This document shows positions 49,306-57,558 of a stretch of DNA of 64,000 bases, piece by piece. The translations under genes were made by a program, and so were the position numbers. The DNA is taken from positions 106,566-170,565 of the forward strand of contig NZ_JBAPLU010000009.1 of NCBI RefSeq assembly GCF_037083825.1. Reading direction: 5' to 3'. Under the pieces are notes generated by a model. That model was not told the origin of the DNA, did not search any database, and was given only the letters and a program-made list of their open reading frames with translations. This DNA is from Klenkia sesuvii (GTDB lineage: Bacteria; Actinomycetota; Actinomycetes; Mycobacteriales; Geodermatophilaceae). Within the stretch, counting starts at the first letter, position 1, and the number at the start of each line of letters is the position of its first letter.

Positions 49306-49420
49306 CCACCACCCGGCGCCCGCACCCGCTCACCCACTCACCGGCTCACCCGCTCAGCGGGCGCACCGGGCGCACCGGGATCGCGAGCCCCGCAACGGCC
49401 GCGGGCCCGGCAAGGACGAA

Positions 49421-49451
49421 GGCGCCCCCGGGACGAGGTCCTGGGGGCGCC
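49421..49451 (-). terminator. 14-bp hairpin terminator after the cold-shock gene
   Basis: GGCGCCCCCGGGAC (49421-49434) pairs with GTCCTGGGGGCGCC (49438-49451) with one G-T and a 3-base loop, 22 bases after the stop on the minus strand. TTCGTCCTTG follows in that direction. The rest of 49306-49473 is short CGCTCACC-type repeats and holds no gene. Confidence 0.8.
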
Positions 49452-49473
49452 GGTCGCGCTCGGGGCGAGCGGG

Positions 49474-50808
49474 TCAGAGCGGCTCGACCGCGTCGGCCTG
49501 CGGGCCCTTCTGCCCGGGGCTCGCGGTGAACTGCACCCGCTGGCCCTCCTCCAGGTCACGGAAGCCACCGCGGTCAGCGATCGCCGAGAAGTGCACGAAA
49601 ACGTCGTCACCGCCGTCGTCGGGGGCGATGAAACCGAAGCCCTTCTCCGCGTGGAACCACTTCACGGTGCCCTCCTGCCCGCCCTCGACGGGCTGCGGGG
49701 CCGGGCGCGGTCCGCGGTCCTCGCGCTGCGGGCGGCCGCTCCCGCGCGCGGGGTCGCGACGGGCCTCGCGGCGAGCGGGGTCGCGTCGCGGCGGCGGACC
49801 GGCGGAGTCCAGCGGCCGGACGACGTCGGCCTGCGGCCCGCGGTCGCCCTGGCTGGCGGCGAACTCGACCCGCTGGCCCTCCGCGAGGTCGCCGTAGCCC
49901 CCGTCGTCCTCGATCACCGAGAAGTGCACGAACACGTCGCGCGAGCCGTCGTCGGGCTCGACGAACCCGAACCCCTTGTCGGTGTTGAAGAACCGCACCG
50001 TGCCCTGCTGCAGGCCCGACCCGCCGCCACCGCCGGCCAGCGGCTGCACGTGCGTGGCCTGCCATCCGCGGTCGCCCTGGGTCGCCTCGAACTCCACCCG
50101 CTGGCCCTCGTCGAGCGACCGGTAGCCACCGTCGTCGACGATCGCGGAGAAGTGCACGAAGACGTCGTCGCCGCCGTCGTCGGGGGTGATGAAGCCGAAG
50201 CCCTTCTCGGCGTCGAAGAACCGCACGGTCGCCTGCGGCAGCCCGGAGCCGGCGTCGTAGCCGCCGCCACCGCCGCCCGCGAGGGGCTCGACGTGGGTCG
50301 CCGCCAGTCCGCGCTCACCCTCGGTGGCCTCGAACAGCACCCGCTGGCCCTCGTCGAGCGACCGGTAGCCACCGTCGTCGACGATCGCGGAGAAGTGCAC
50401 GAAGACGTCGTCGCCGCCGTCGTCGGGGGTGATGAAGCCGAAGCCCTTCTCGGCGTTGAAGAACCGCACCGTGCCCTCGGCACCGCCGCCGGTGGACCGC
50501 GGGGCGCGGGCCGGCTCGCGGCGGGGGGCCTCCCGCCGGGGTCCGCGGTCGTCGCGGCGGGGCTCGCGCGACTGCGACCGGTCGACCTGGACGGGCGGGC
50601 CGCCCAGCGGGGTGACCCGGTCGGCCTGGAGCCCGCGCTGGCCGGGGCTGGCCTGGTACTCCACGCGCGCACCCTCGTCGAGGCTGCGGAAACCACCCGT
50701 GTCCTCAATGGCCGAGAAGTGCACGAAGACGTCCTCACCACCGTCGTCGGGTCCGATGAACCCGAACCCCTTCTCGGCGTTGAACCACTTCACGAACCCC
50801 TGCGGCAT
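49474..50808 (-). CDS. Five-cold-shock-domain nucleic-acid-binding protein
   Basis: 444 aa made of five cold-shock domains at about 1-68, 111-176, 192-257, 268-333 and 379-444. Each has RNP1 (KGFGFI or KGFGFV) and RNP2 (DVFVHF) intact. Domains 1 and 5 begin with KWF, as in CspA; domains 2-4 have RFF. Linkers are Arg/Glu/Pro-rich (69-110, 334-378) or poly-Gly (178-190, 259-266), the former like eukaryotic RGG-type RNA-binding segments. Bacterial Csp proteins normally have one domain of about 67 aa. ATG 50808 follows AGGAGCAGGGC. It is monocistronic with its own terminator. Probably an RNA chaperone that contacts a long single-stranded segment. Confidence 0.93.
   Translation of the reverse strand: MPQGFVKWFNAEKGFGFIGPDDGGEDVFVHFSAIEDTGGFRSLDEGARVEYQASPGQRGLQADRVTPLGGPPVQVDRSQSREPRRDDRGPRREAPRREPARAPRSTGGGAEGTVRFFNAEKGFGFITPDDGGDDVFVHFSAIVDDGGYRSLDEGQRVLFEATEGERGLAATHVEPLAGGGGGGYDAGSGLPQATVRFFDAEKGFGFITPDDGGDDVFVHFSAIVDDGGYRSLDEGQRVEFEATQGDRGWQATHVQPLAGGGGGSGLQQGTVRFFNTDKGFGFVEPDDGSRDVFVHFSVIEDDGGYGDLAEGQRVEFAASQGDRGPQADVVRPLDSAGPPPRRDPARREARRDPARGSGRPQREDRGPRPAPQPVEGGQEGTVKWFHAEKGFGFIAPDDGGDDVFVHFSAIADRGGFRDLEEGQRVQFTASPGQKGPQADAVEPL
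50095..50456. repeat. 119-bp identical direct repeat within the cold-shock gene
   Basis: Bases 50095-50213 are identical to 50338-50456 (offset 243 bp), covering most of domains 3 and 2. Other domains share the protein motif but not the DNA. This marks a recent duplication or gene conversion and a place where the gene could lose or gain one domain by recombination. Confidence 0.9.
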
Positions 50809-50878
50809 GCCCTGCTCCTGCACTCGACTGCACTGCGACACCTGCGTGTGTACGGCACCAGCGTCCCACCCGGCGCGC

Positions 50879-51943
50879 TCATCCCTCCGCAGGGTGCACC
50901 GGTCGGGGTGCGAGCACCAGGCACAGCGCCCCGACGGCGGCCAGCAGCCACAGGCTGATCAACCGGTAGACCACCACCGCCGGCACCGCCTGGGCCGCCG
51001 GGAGACCGGCAGCCACCAGAGCGGAGGCCACCGCTGCCTCGACGACGCCGATGCCACCGGGGGTCAGCCGGGTGGAGGACACCAGCGCGCCGGCGGCGAA
51101 CGCCAGCACCGTGCCGCGCAGCGAGAGGTCGGCCCCCACCGCCCGGACGGCCAGGTAGAGGCACAGCGCGTCGAGCACCCAGTTGGCCAGTGCGAGCAGG
51201 CCGGCGGCGCAGGCGTTGCGCACCCCGGGCCGGATCGCCCCCAACGAGGTGAGGGCGTCGTCCACGGCGGGACCGACGACGGCCGGGCGCAGCACCCGGA
51301 ACCATCGCGACAGCGGGGCGAGCACCGCCATGAGCACCTTGACGACGAGGTTCTTGGCCTCCGTGCTGCGGGTGACGGCCAGCAGGGTGAGCACCGGGAC
51401 GACGGCGGCCACCGACGCCAGCGAGGCGACGACGGCGCCCACCGTGCTCCCGGTGGCCGCCGAGCTCACCGCCACGACCGCGGCCAGGGCGACGGTCGAG
51501 CACACCCCCGACACCGCCAGCGTCCAGCTGACCAGCACGGCGGAGTTGCCCAGGTCGCGCATGCGTCGGAAGCCGTAGGCGACGCTGGCCGCAGAACCGG
51601 CCAGCGGCAGGCCGACCGCGATCGCGTTGCCGCCGTAGACGGTCGCGGTCAGGCTGCGCTGCGGAGCCACGCCGCCCCCGGAGCGCAGCAGCAGCTGCTG
51701 CTGCCACACCAGGCACTGCATCGACAGCAGCTGGACCAGGACGGCCGCCAGCGCCCACCGGGGGTCGGTCGCGGCGATGGTGCGGAACCACCCCAGCACC
51801 GACTGCCAGAAGACGACGACCGCCACGACCGTGCCGACGGCGAAGACCACGCCGAGCACCGGCCGCCACCACCGGGCGACCGGGCCGGAGGTCCCCTCGG
51901 CCGCCGGTCCGTCCCCGGGGACCGGGTCGAGGCCGCTGCTCAT
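50879..51943 (-). CDS. Flippase-like integral membrane protein (UPF0104/LPG-synthase TM family)
   Basis: 354 aa with about nine TM helices. It has the family hallmarks SLTATVYGGNAIAVGLPLAG and STRLTPGGIGVVEAAVASAL, the latter close to the C-terminus as in YbhN/AglD-like proteins. These resemble the flippase half of MprF and may move lipid-linked intermediates. ATG 51943 (MSSGLDPVPG) is the first sensible start; the longer upstream frame is arginine-rich and non-coding. Substrate unknown. Confidence 0.85.
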   Translation of the reverse strand: MSSGLDPVPGDGPAAEGTSGPVARWWRPVLGVVFAVGTVVAVVVFWQSVLGWFRTIAATDPRWALAAVLVQLLSMQCLVWQQQLLLRSGGGVAPQRSLTATVYGGNAIAVGLPLAGSAASVAYGFRRMRDLGNSAVLVSWTLAVSGVCSTVALAAVVAVSSAATGSTVGAVVASLASVAAVVPVLTLLAVTRSTEAKNLVVKVLMAVLAPLSRWFRVLRPAVVGPAVDDALTSLGAIRPGVRNACAAGLLALANWVLDALCLYLAVRAVGADLSLRGTVLAFAAGALVSSTRLTPGGIGVVEAAVASALVAAGLPAAQAVPAVVVYRLISLWLLAAVGALCLVLAPRPVHPAEG

Positions 51944-52087
51944 CAGGGGCACGGTAGCGACCAGGACCCCTCGCGGGTGACCAGGTGCCCCTACCGGGTG
52001 AGACCGGTGCGTGCGCGACGCCGACTCTTCACCCGCGGGACACCCCGCAGCGGGCCCGACGCCGATCCGGTCGGGCACACCTTCCTC

Positions 52088-52369
52088 GTGCGCCCCCGGT
52101 CCGCCCCCGTCCTGCTCCCCTCGTCGGTGTCCGTGGTCGTGCCCTCGTCCCGGCCACCGCACCCGCCACCGCACCCGCCGCCGACGACGACCACGCGCTG
52201 GGGCCGGGGTTGGGACGACCTCGGCTGGTCGGTGGTCACGGCCCTGCTCGGTCCGGTCGCCGACCGCAACCCCGACGTGGCGCTGAGCCTGCTCGCGCGG
52301 GCCGACGAGGCCGTGGCCGCCGGTCGGGCCCGCTGGCGGCGGCACGGGCCGTGGCCGCCCCGACCCTGA
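52088..52369 (+). CDS. Possible 93-aa uncharacterised protein
   Basis: A frame from GTG 52088 (or GTG 52127) contains a Pro-rich N-terminus and then a protein-like end: WGRGWDDLGWSVVTALLGPV and ADRNPDVALSLLARADEAVA. It has no ribosome site and no family. It lies in the 51944-52524 gap between two oppositely oriented genes, where no other gene was found. Could equally be chance. Confidence 0.35.
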   Translation: MRPRSAPVLLPSSVSVVVPSSRPPHPPPHPPPTTTTRWGRGWDDLGWSVVTALLGPVADRNPDVALSLLARADEAVAAGRARWRRHGPWPPRP

Positions 52370-52455
52370 GCGCAGCCGCCCGGCACCGGAGTGCAGCCGC
52401 CCGGCACCGGAGCACATCCGTCCCGGCCCCGGAGCGCAGCCGCCCCGGCCCTGGA
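52370..52455. repeat. 21/22-bp tandem repeat upstream of RNase J
   Basis: Four units (52370-52390, 52391-52411, 52412-52433, 52434-52455) of GCGCAGCCGCCCGGCACCGGA type, the third and fourth one base longer. They begin at the stop codon of the doubtful 93-aa frame and end 69 bases before the RNase J start. Confidence 0.85.
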
Positions 52456-52511
52456 CGGCGGCCGTGCGGGTCGGCCGGGCAGCCGTGACCGGTTCTGTCG
52501 GTGGGTGCCCG

Positions 52512-52524
52512 TAGCGTGAGCACC
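52512..52524 (+). promoter_or_regulatory. Leaderless-type -10 element of RNase J
   Basis: TAGCGT at 52512-52517 fits the actinobacterial -10 (TAnnnT) and is 7 bases from ATG 52525. If used, transcription would start at the start codon. Confidence 0.55.
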
Positions 52525-54210
52525 ATGAGCCGCACGCACCCCGAGCTGAAGACCCCGCCTCCCCTGCCGGAGGGGGGCCTGCGGATCGTGGCGCTGGGCG
52601 GGCTCGGCGAGATCGGCCGCAACATGACGGTGTTCGAGCACGACGGCAAGCTGCTGGTCGTCGACTGCGGGGTGCTCTTCCCCGAGGAGCACCAGCCCGG
52701 CGTCGACGTCATCCTGCCCGACTTCACGTCCATCCGTGACCGGATGGACGACATCGAGGCGATCGTCCTCACCCACGGCCACGAGGACCACATCGGTGGC
52801 GTGCCCTACCTGCTGCGCGAGCGGCGCGACATCCCGCTGGTGGGCTCCAAGCTCACCTTGGCCTTCATCTCGGCCAAGCTCGAGGAGCACAAGATCAAGC
52901 CGGTGCTGCGCGAGGTGGCGGAGGGCGACCGGGTCCCGTTCGGCCCCTTCGACACCGAGTTCCTGGCGGTCAACCACTCCATCCCCGACGCCCTGGCCGT
53001 GGCCATCCGCACGGCGGCCGGCATCGTGCTGCACACCGGCGACTTCAAGATGGACCAGTTCCCCCTCGACCGGCGGATCACCGACCTGCGCGGCTTCGCC
53101 CGGCTCGGCGAGGAGGGGGTCGACCTGTTCCTCACCGACTCCACCAACGCCGAGGTCCCCGGCTTCACGATGAGCGAGGGCGACCTGATCCCGGCGATCG
53201 AGACGGTGTTCCGCACCGCACCCAAGCGGGTGATCGTCTCCAGCTTCGCCAGCCACGTGCACCGCATCCAGCAGGTGCTCAACGCCGCGCACGCGCACGG
53301 CCGCAAGGTGGCCTTCGTGGGTCGGTCGATGGTCCGCAACATGGGCATCGCCCGTGAGCTGGGCTACCTCGACGTGCCGCAGGGCCTGGTCGTCGACCTC
53401 AAGCAGATGGACAAGCTGCCGGCCGACCAGGTGTGCGTGATCTGCACGGGGTCGCAGGGCGAGCCGATGGCGGCGTTGTCCCGCATGGCCAACCGCGACC
53501 ACGTCATCCGCATCTCCGAGGGCGACACGGTGCTGATGGCCAGCTCGCTCATCCCGGGCAACGAGAACGCGATCTACCGCATCATCAACGAGCTGACCCG
53601 CTGGGGCGCCAACGTGGTGCACAAGGGCAACGCCAAGGTGCACGTGTCCGGCCACGCCAGTGCCGGCGAGCTCGTGTACTGCTACAACATCGTCAAGCCG
53701 CGCAACGTCATGCCGGTGCACGGCGAGTGGCGGCACCTCAAGGCCAACGGCGAGCTGGCGATCAAGACTGGCGTGCACCCCCGCGGCGTCGTGCTCGCCG
53801 AGGACGGCAACGTCGTCGACCTGGTCGGCGGCAAGGTCCGCATCACCGGCAAGGTCAGCGCCGGCAACGTCTACGTCGACGGCGCGACGGTGGGCGGGGC
53901 GACGGAGGCCTCGTTGAAGGACCGGCGCAACCTGGCCGAGGAGGGCGTCATCACGGTGGTCGCCATCGTCGACGCCGACACCGGTCTGCTGGCCGAGCCG
54001 CCGGACTTCCTGGCCCGGGGCTTCGTGCACGACGAGGGCACCTTCGACGGCGTCGTGCCGCTCATCGAGAAGGCCCTGGCCAAGGCGGCCGAGGAGGGTG
54101 TCGGGGGCGCGCTGCAGCTCGAGCAGCTGATCACCCGCGCAGTGGCCCAGTGGGCGCACCGCAACGGTCGGCGCAGCCCGATGATCATCCCGGTGGTCAT
54201 CGACGCCTGA
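52525..54210 (+). CDS. rnj: Ribonuclease J
   Basis: A 561-aa metallo-beta-lactamase/beta-CASP RNase with the motif HGHEDHIGG (about residue 81), the further zinc ligands in AVNHSIPD and HTGDFKMD, then SSFASHVHRIQQ and VHVSGHASAGE. The C-terminal domain follows after MPVHGEWRHL. It combines 5'-3' exonuclease and endonuclease activity in mRNA decay and rRNA maturation. ATG 52525 lies 7 bases after TAGCGT; GTG 52516 is possible too. It is monocistronic with a terminator after it. Confidence 0.95.
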   Translation: MSRTHPELKTPPPLPEGGLRIVALGGLGEIGRNMTVFEHDGKLLVVDCGVLFPEEHQPGVDVILPDFTSIRDRMDDIEAIVLTHGHEDHIGGVPYLLRERRDIPLVGSKLTLAFISAKLEEHKIKPVLREVAEGDRVPFGPFDTEFLAVNHSIPDALAVAIRTAAGIVLHTGDFKMDQFPLDRRITDLRGFARLGEEGVDLFLTDSTNAEVPGFTMSEGDLIPAIETVFRTAPKRVIVSSFASHVHRIQQVLNAAHAHGRKVAFVGRSMVRNMGIARELGYLDVPQGLVVDLKQMDKLPADQVCVICTGSQGEPMAALSRMANRDHVIRISEGDTVLMASSLIPGNENAIYRIINELTRWGANVVHKGNAKVHVSGHASAGELVYCYNIVKPRNVMPVHGEWRHLKANGELAIKTGVHPRGVVLAEDGNVVDLVGGKVRITGKVSAGNVYVDGATVGGATEASLKDRRNLAEEGVITVVAIVDADTGLLAEPPDFLARGFVHDEGTFDGVVPLIEKALAKAAEEGVGGALQLEQLITRAVAQWAHRNGRRSPMIIPVVIDA

Positions 54211-54218
54211 GGAAGGAT

Positions 54219-54268
54219 CCCCTCGCTGCCCACGACAGGCTCCGCCCGCCGCGGGGCCCGGCGAGGGG
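54219..54268 (+). terminator. RNase J terminator
   Basis: CCCCTCGC (54219-54226) pairs with GCGAGGGG (54261-54268) around a GC-rich loop, beginning 9 bases after the stop. Confidence 0.5.
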
Positions 54269-54285
54269 GCCGTTCCAGCGTGTGG

Positions 54286-54591
54286 CTAGGCGGCGCGGCC
54301 GAACCAGGTGTCGAGCAGCACCTGGCGCACGGCCACCGGCAGGGCGTTCCACCGCAGCAGGGCCGCCCGTTCGGGCTGCTGACTGGCCCGCGCGAGCCGG
54401 CCGAGCTCGCGGACGCGGTGGGCGGGGGGTGCCGTCGTCCCGCGTCCGCCGACCAGGCGGAGCGTGGCGATCGGCCCGGTCAGGGCCTGGCACAGGGAGT
54501 CGTACGCCGCCGTGATCGCGGCCTGGTGCGCGGGGTCGGACCAGTGCGGGCATCGCCCGGGGTGCCCGACGGAGGCTGCATGAGCGCTCAT
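54286..54591 (-). CDS. Uncharacterised 101-aa protein
   Basis: ATG 54591 starts MSAHAASVGHPGRCPHW. The middle is helical (AAITAAYDSLCQALTGPI), and the end LLRWNALPVAVRQVLLDTWFG looks like a genuine amphipathic helix. The upstream region has CCGAT-AC-ATCGG, an inverted repeat touching the start. No family is recognised. It is divergent from the ECF sigma gene, with 172 bases between, and could belong to the same stress response. Confidence 0.6.
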   Translation of the reverse strand: MSAHAASVGHPGRCPHWSDPAHQAAITAAYDSLCQALTGPIATLRLVGGRGTTAPPAHRVRELGRLARASQQPERAALLRWNALPVAVRQVLLDTWFGRAA

Positions 54592-54763
54592 GCCCGATGT
54601 ATCGGTAGCGCACGGCCAGATCGTGACCACCCCGTGACCGTGCTCGGGTACAGGCGCGCACGACCGGACGGCGCACCATCCGGTCCGCCGGGTGAACGCC
54701 GCCGTCCCGCGGGCCGTACTCCCCCGCGGGGCGAGGACCGGAGCGAGGACCGGAGGGGGCGAC

Positions 54764-55336
54764 ATGGTGGGTAGGCGGACCGGTCGGGCGCTGCGCGCAC
54801 CCGGCCCGGGCGGCTCGGCCGTACCCGTCGAGGGCTTCGAGCCGCGTGCCGCCTACGCCGCGCACGGGGCGGAGCTGTACCGCTTCGCCCTGCGCCAGCT
54901 CGGCGACGACGGCGCGGCCCAGGACGTCGTGCAGGAGGTCTTCCTGCGGGCCTGGCGGGCGGCGGACTCCTACGACCCGCAGCTGGCGGGCCTGCGCACC
55001 TGGCTGTTCGCCATCGCCCGCAACGTGGTGGTCGACGAGGCCCGGCGGTTCGCCGTCCGCCCCTGGCAGCGTCAGCTGGCCGACGACGCCGGGCACGACG
55101 TCCCCGTGGGCATCGGTCTCGACGAGGCCCTGGTCGACGCGTGGGTGGTGGAGGAGGCGCTGGGACGGTTGGGCACCGACCACCGCGTCGCCATCGTGCA
55201 GACCCACCTGCGCGGCCGCCCGCACGCCGAGGTGGCTGCCGAGCTCGGCATCCCTGTGGGCACACTGCGCAGTCGGGTCTTCTACGGGCTCAAGGCGTTG
55301 CGGCTGGCGCTGGAGGAGATGGGGGTGGAGCCGTGA
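54764..55336 (+). CDS. ECF sigma factor (SigK-like)
   Basis: 190 aa. Region 2 is YRFALRQLGDDGAAQDVVQE through LRTWLFAIARNVVVDEARR (about 35-90). Region 4 near the C-terminus reads HAEVAAELGIPVGTLRSRVF. Region 3 and 1 are absent, as in extracytoplasmic-function sigma factors. GGAGGGGGCGAC precedes ATG 54764, and an imperfect 12-bp duplication (GCGAGGACCGGA) lies upstream. The anti-sigma gene follows, then a surface protein and sortase, so the regulon includes the cell surface. Confidence 0.92.
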   Translation: MVGRRTGRALRAPGPGGSAVPVEGFEPRAAYAAHGAELYRFALRQLGDDGAAQDVVQEVFLRAWRAADSYDPQLAGLRTWLFAIARNVVVDEARRFAVRPWQRQLADDAGHDVPVGIGLDEALVDAWVVEEALGRLGTDHRVAIVQTHLRGRPHAEVAAELGIPVGTLRSRVFYGLKALRLALEEMGVEP

Positions 55337-55412
55337 GGGGAGTCGGGCCCACGGGACGACGTGCGTCCGGCCCGGGACGGCGCCGCGACGGCGACGACGA
55401 GGGAGGACAGCC

Positions 55413-56093
55413 GTGAGCACGCACCGGGAGCTGCGCGAGCAGCTCGGGGTCTACGCACTCGGGCACGGCACGCCGGCCGAGCGGGCCGCGCTGCGCGCCC
55501 ACCTCGACGGCTGCGACCAGTGCCGTGCCGAGCTCGCCGCGCTCACCCCGCTGCGCGGACGGCTGGCCACGGTCGACCCGGACCGGCTCGACCACGTCCC
55601 GACACCCCCTCCCGGGTTGGGCGACCGCGTGCTGGCCGGCATCGCCGCCGAGCACGCCACCGCCCAACGCGCCGCCGCCCAGCACGCCGCCGTGCCGCTG
55701 CGCCGGCGGCGCTGGGCCCCGGCCGCCGCCGCAGCCGGGATCGCTGCCGCCGGCTTCGGCGTCGGCTGGCTGGTCCGGCCGGTGCCCTCGCCCCCACCCC
55801 TGGAGCCGGTGGCGGTGCAGGTCGCCGTGCCCGAGGTGGAGGCCACCGCCGACGTCGTGCCGCACACGTGGGGCATGGAGGTGCAGCTGCACGGCGCGGG
55901 CTTCACCGCCGGTGAGGTCTACCGCGCCCAGGTGGTCGAGGACGACGGGCGGGTGGTGTCCGCCGGGGAGTTCCTCGGCACCGGGCCCGCGGAGATGGTG
56001 TGCAACCTCAACAGCTCCGTGCTGCGCCAGGACGCCGCGTCCTTCGCCGTGCTGGACAGCTCGGGATCGGTGGTGCTGACCTCGTCGCTGTGA
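55413..56093 (+). CDS. RskA-type anti-sigma factor
   Basis: 226 aa with a zinc-binding anti-sigma motif HxxxCxxC (HLDGCDQCRAEL, about 30-41), one TM helix (AAAAAGIAAAGFGVGWLV, about 110-128) and an RskA-like extracellular domain (GMEVQLHGAGFTAGEVYRAQ). RskA homologues hold SigK at the membrane until cleaved stepwise. GTG 55413 with GGGAGGACAGCC; it starts 76 bases after the sigma gene and is presumably cotranscribed. Confidence 0.9.
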   Translation: MSTHRELREQLGVYALGHGTPAERAALRAHLDGCDQCRAELAALTPLRGRLATVDPDRLDHVPTPPPGLGDRVLAGIAAEHATAQRAAAQHAAVPLRRRRWAPAAAAAGIAAAGFGVGWLVRPVPSPPPLEPVAVQVAVPEVEATADVVPHTWGMEVQLHGAGFTAGEVYRAQVVEDDGRVVSAGEFLGTGPAEMVCNLNSSVLRQDAASFAVLDSSGSVVLTSSL

Positions 56094-56182
56094 CCCCGGG
56101 AATTCTGCTCCCGCGGTGAACGCACCCGGTGCAGGCGCCGTATGCACCAGGGACAGCGACCACCGAGCACTGGAGCCCGACG

Positions 56183-56905
56183 ATGTCCCGCACCCGCACC
56201 ACTCTCCTGCGCACCGCCGTCGTGACCGGCGCGGCCGGCGCCCTGGCCCTCACCGCCGTGGGCCCGGCGTCCGCCGAGACCGAGGTCGCCGAGCCGAGCA
56301 CCTTCACCAGCGCGTTCACCGCGATGGCCACCCCCGACATGGTGGTCAACAGCGAGGGGATCGCGACCATGGGCGAGCCCGGCGCCAGCGGCACCTTCAC
56401 CTACCGGATCAACTCCGACACCGAGGTGATCTGCTACGACATCCGCCTCACCGGTGTCACGCCGCCCTACCAGTCACCGGCCAAGACCGCGACGCACATC
56501 CACGAGGCCGATGCCGGCCAGTCCGGCCCGCCCCGCATCGCGTTCCCGAACCCCGAGGACGACGGCAGCGGCACCCTGGTGAGCACCGGGTGCCTGCAGG
56601 GGCCCTTCACCACCGGCGTGGTCACCGACGGCGCCGACACCGGTGACGGCTTCACCCTGGCCCAGATCGAGGCCGACCCGTCCGCGTTCTTCACCGACAC
56701 CCACACCTCCACCTACGTGCCCGGCGCGGTCCGCGGCCAGCTGCAGTCGATCCCCGTCGGCGGCGTCGAGACCGGGGCGGGCGGCACGTCGCTGACCGGC
56801 ACCGACGACGGGGCCACGGGCCCGGTCGTCGCCGCGGTCGGCGGTGCGGCCCTGCTGGCGGCCGGCGGCGCCGTGGCCCTGCGTCGTCGGACCCAGCAGC
56901 AGTGA
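56183..56905 (+). CDS. CHRD-domain surface protein with sorting-signal-like C-terminus
   Basis: 240 aa. A signal peptide (LLRTAVVTGAAGALALTAVG, cleaved near SAE) precedes a CHRD domain (about 35-190; FTYRINSDTEVICYDIRL, THIHEADAGQSGPPRIAF, VPGAVRGQLQSI). The end is TSLTGTDDG, a hydrophobic helix and RRR. This tripartite tail is that of sortase substrates, but the motif is not LPxTG. The CHRD domain is a beta-sandwich found in secreted proteins. Its stop overlaps the GTG of a class F sortase (GTGA), so the pairing is very likely functional. Confidence 0.88.
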   Translation: MSRTRTTLLRTAVVTGAAGALALTAVGPASAETEVAEPSTFTSAFTAMATPDMVVNSEGIATMGEPGASGTFTYRINSDTEVICYDIRLTGVTPPYQSPAKTATHIHEADAGQSGPPRIAFPNPEDDGSGTLVSTGCLQGPFTTGVVTDGADTGDGFTLAQIEADPSAFFTDTHTSTYVPGAVRGQLQSIPVGGVETGAGGTSLTGTDDGATGPVVAAVGGAALLAAGGAVALRRRTQQQ

Positions 56906-57543
56906 CGACCCGCGGGCTCCGTCCCGCCGCGCTGGCCGTCGTCGCCGCGCTGGCGCTGGGCGGCTGCGCAGCGGCGACGGAGCCCGCGGCCGCACCACCC
57001 ACCAGCACCTCCACCTCGGTACCGCCGCCCCCGGCGCCCGCCACGTCGGCGCCGGAGGTGCCCGGCGCGCCGCCGACGTCCTTCCTCGACCCGGTCACGG
57101 TCCCTCCCCCCACCGCGGTGTCCATCCCGGTGCTGGGCGTGGAGCAGGACCTGATCGGCCTCGGGGTCGCCGCCGACGGCACCGCCGAGGTGCCGACGGA
57201 CTTCGACGACGTCGGCTGGTTCACCCCCGGTGGCCGACCCGGCGCCCGCGGCCCGACGGTGCTCATGGGCCACGTCGACTCGACGGCCGGTCCCGCCGTG
57301 TTCTACGACCTGCGCGACCTGGCGCCCGGGGACACCGTGCAGCTGACCGTCGCCGACGGGTCGGCGGCCACGTACACCGTCACCGGCACCGAGCAGGTCG
57401 CCAAGGACACGTTCCCGACCGCGGCCGTGTTCGGCGCGACCGCCGACGACGTGCTGCGGCTGATCACCTGCACCGGGGCCTTCGACGCCGGTGCCCGCAG
57501 CTACACCGACAACCTGGTGGTCACCGCGGTCCGCTCGGGCTGA
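56902..57543 (+). CDS. Class F sortase
   Basis: 213 aa. An N-terminal lipobox-like signal (AALALGGCAAATEP) and Pro-rich linker precede the sortase barrel. The catalytic His is in VLMGHVDST, the Cys in VLRLITCTGAF and the Arg in ARSYTDNLVV: the complete His-Cys-Arg triad with the TLxTC-like motif. Class F enzymes of actinobacteria anchor a limited set of surface proteins. The upstream CHRD protein, coupled to it, is the natural substrate. A Cys lipobox on a sortase is unusual and would lipid-anchor the enzyme, or the Cys may just be part of a signal anchor. Confidence 0.9.
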   Translation: MTTRGLRPAALAVVAALALGGCAAATEPAAAPPTSTSTSVPPPPAPATSAPEVPGAPPTSFLDPVTVPPPTAVSIPVLGVEQDLIGLGVAADGTAEVPTDFDDVGWFTPGGRPGARGPTVLMGHVDSTAGPAVFYDLRDLAPGDTVQLTVADGSAATYTVTGTEQVAKDTFPTAAVFGATADDVLRLITCTGAFDAGARSYTDNLVVTAVRSG

Positions 57544-57558
57544 GTAGGGTCGCCGGCC

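Noticed and set aside
49321..49380. Short CGCTCACC-like repeats as a CRISPR array
   Set aside because: Units are below 15 bp with no regular spacers and no cas genes nearby.
52088..52369. Treating the 93-aa frame as a confident gene
   Set aside because: No ribosome site, Pro-rich start and no family; kept only as a low-confidence feature.
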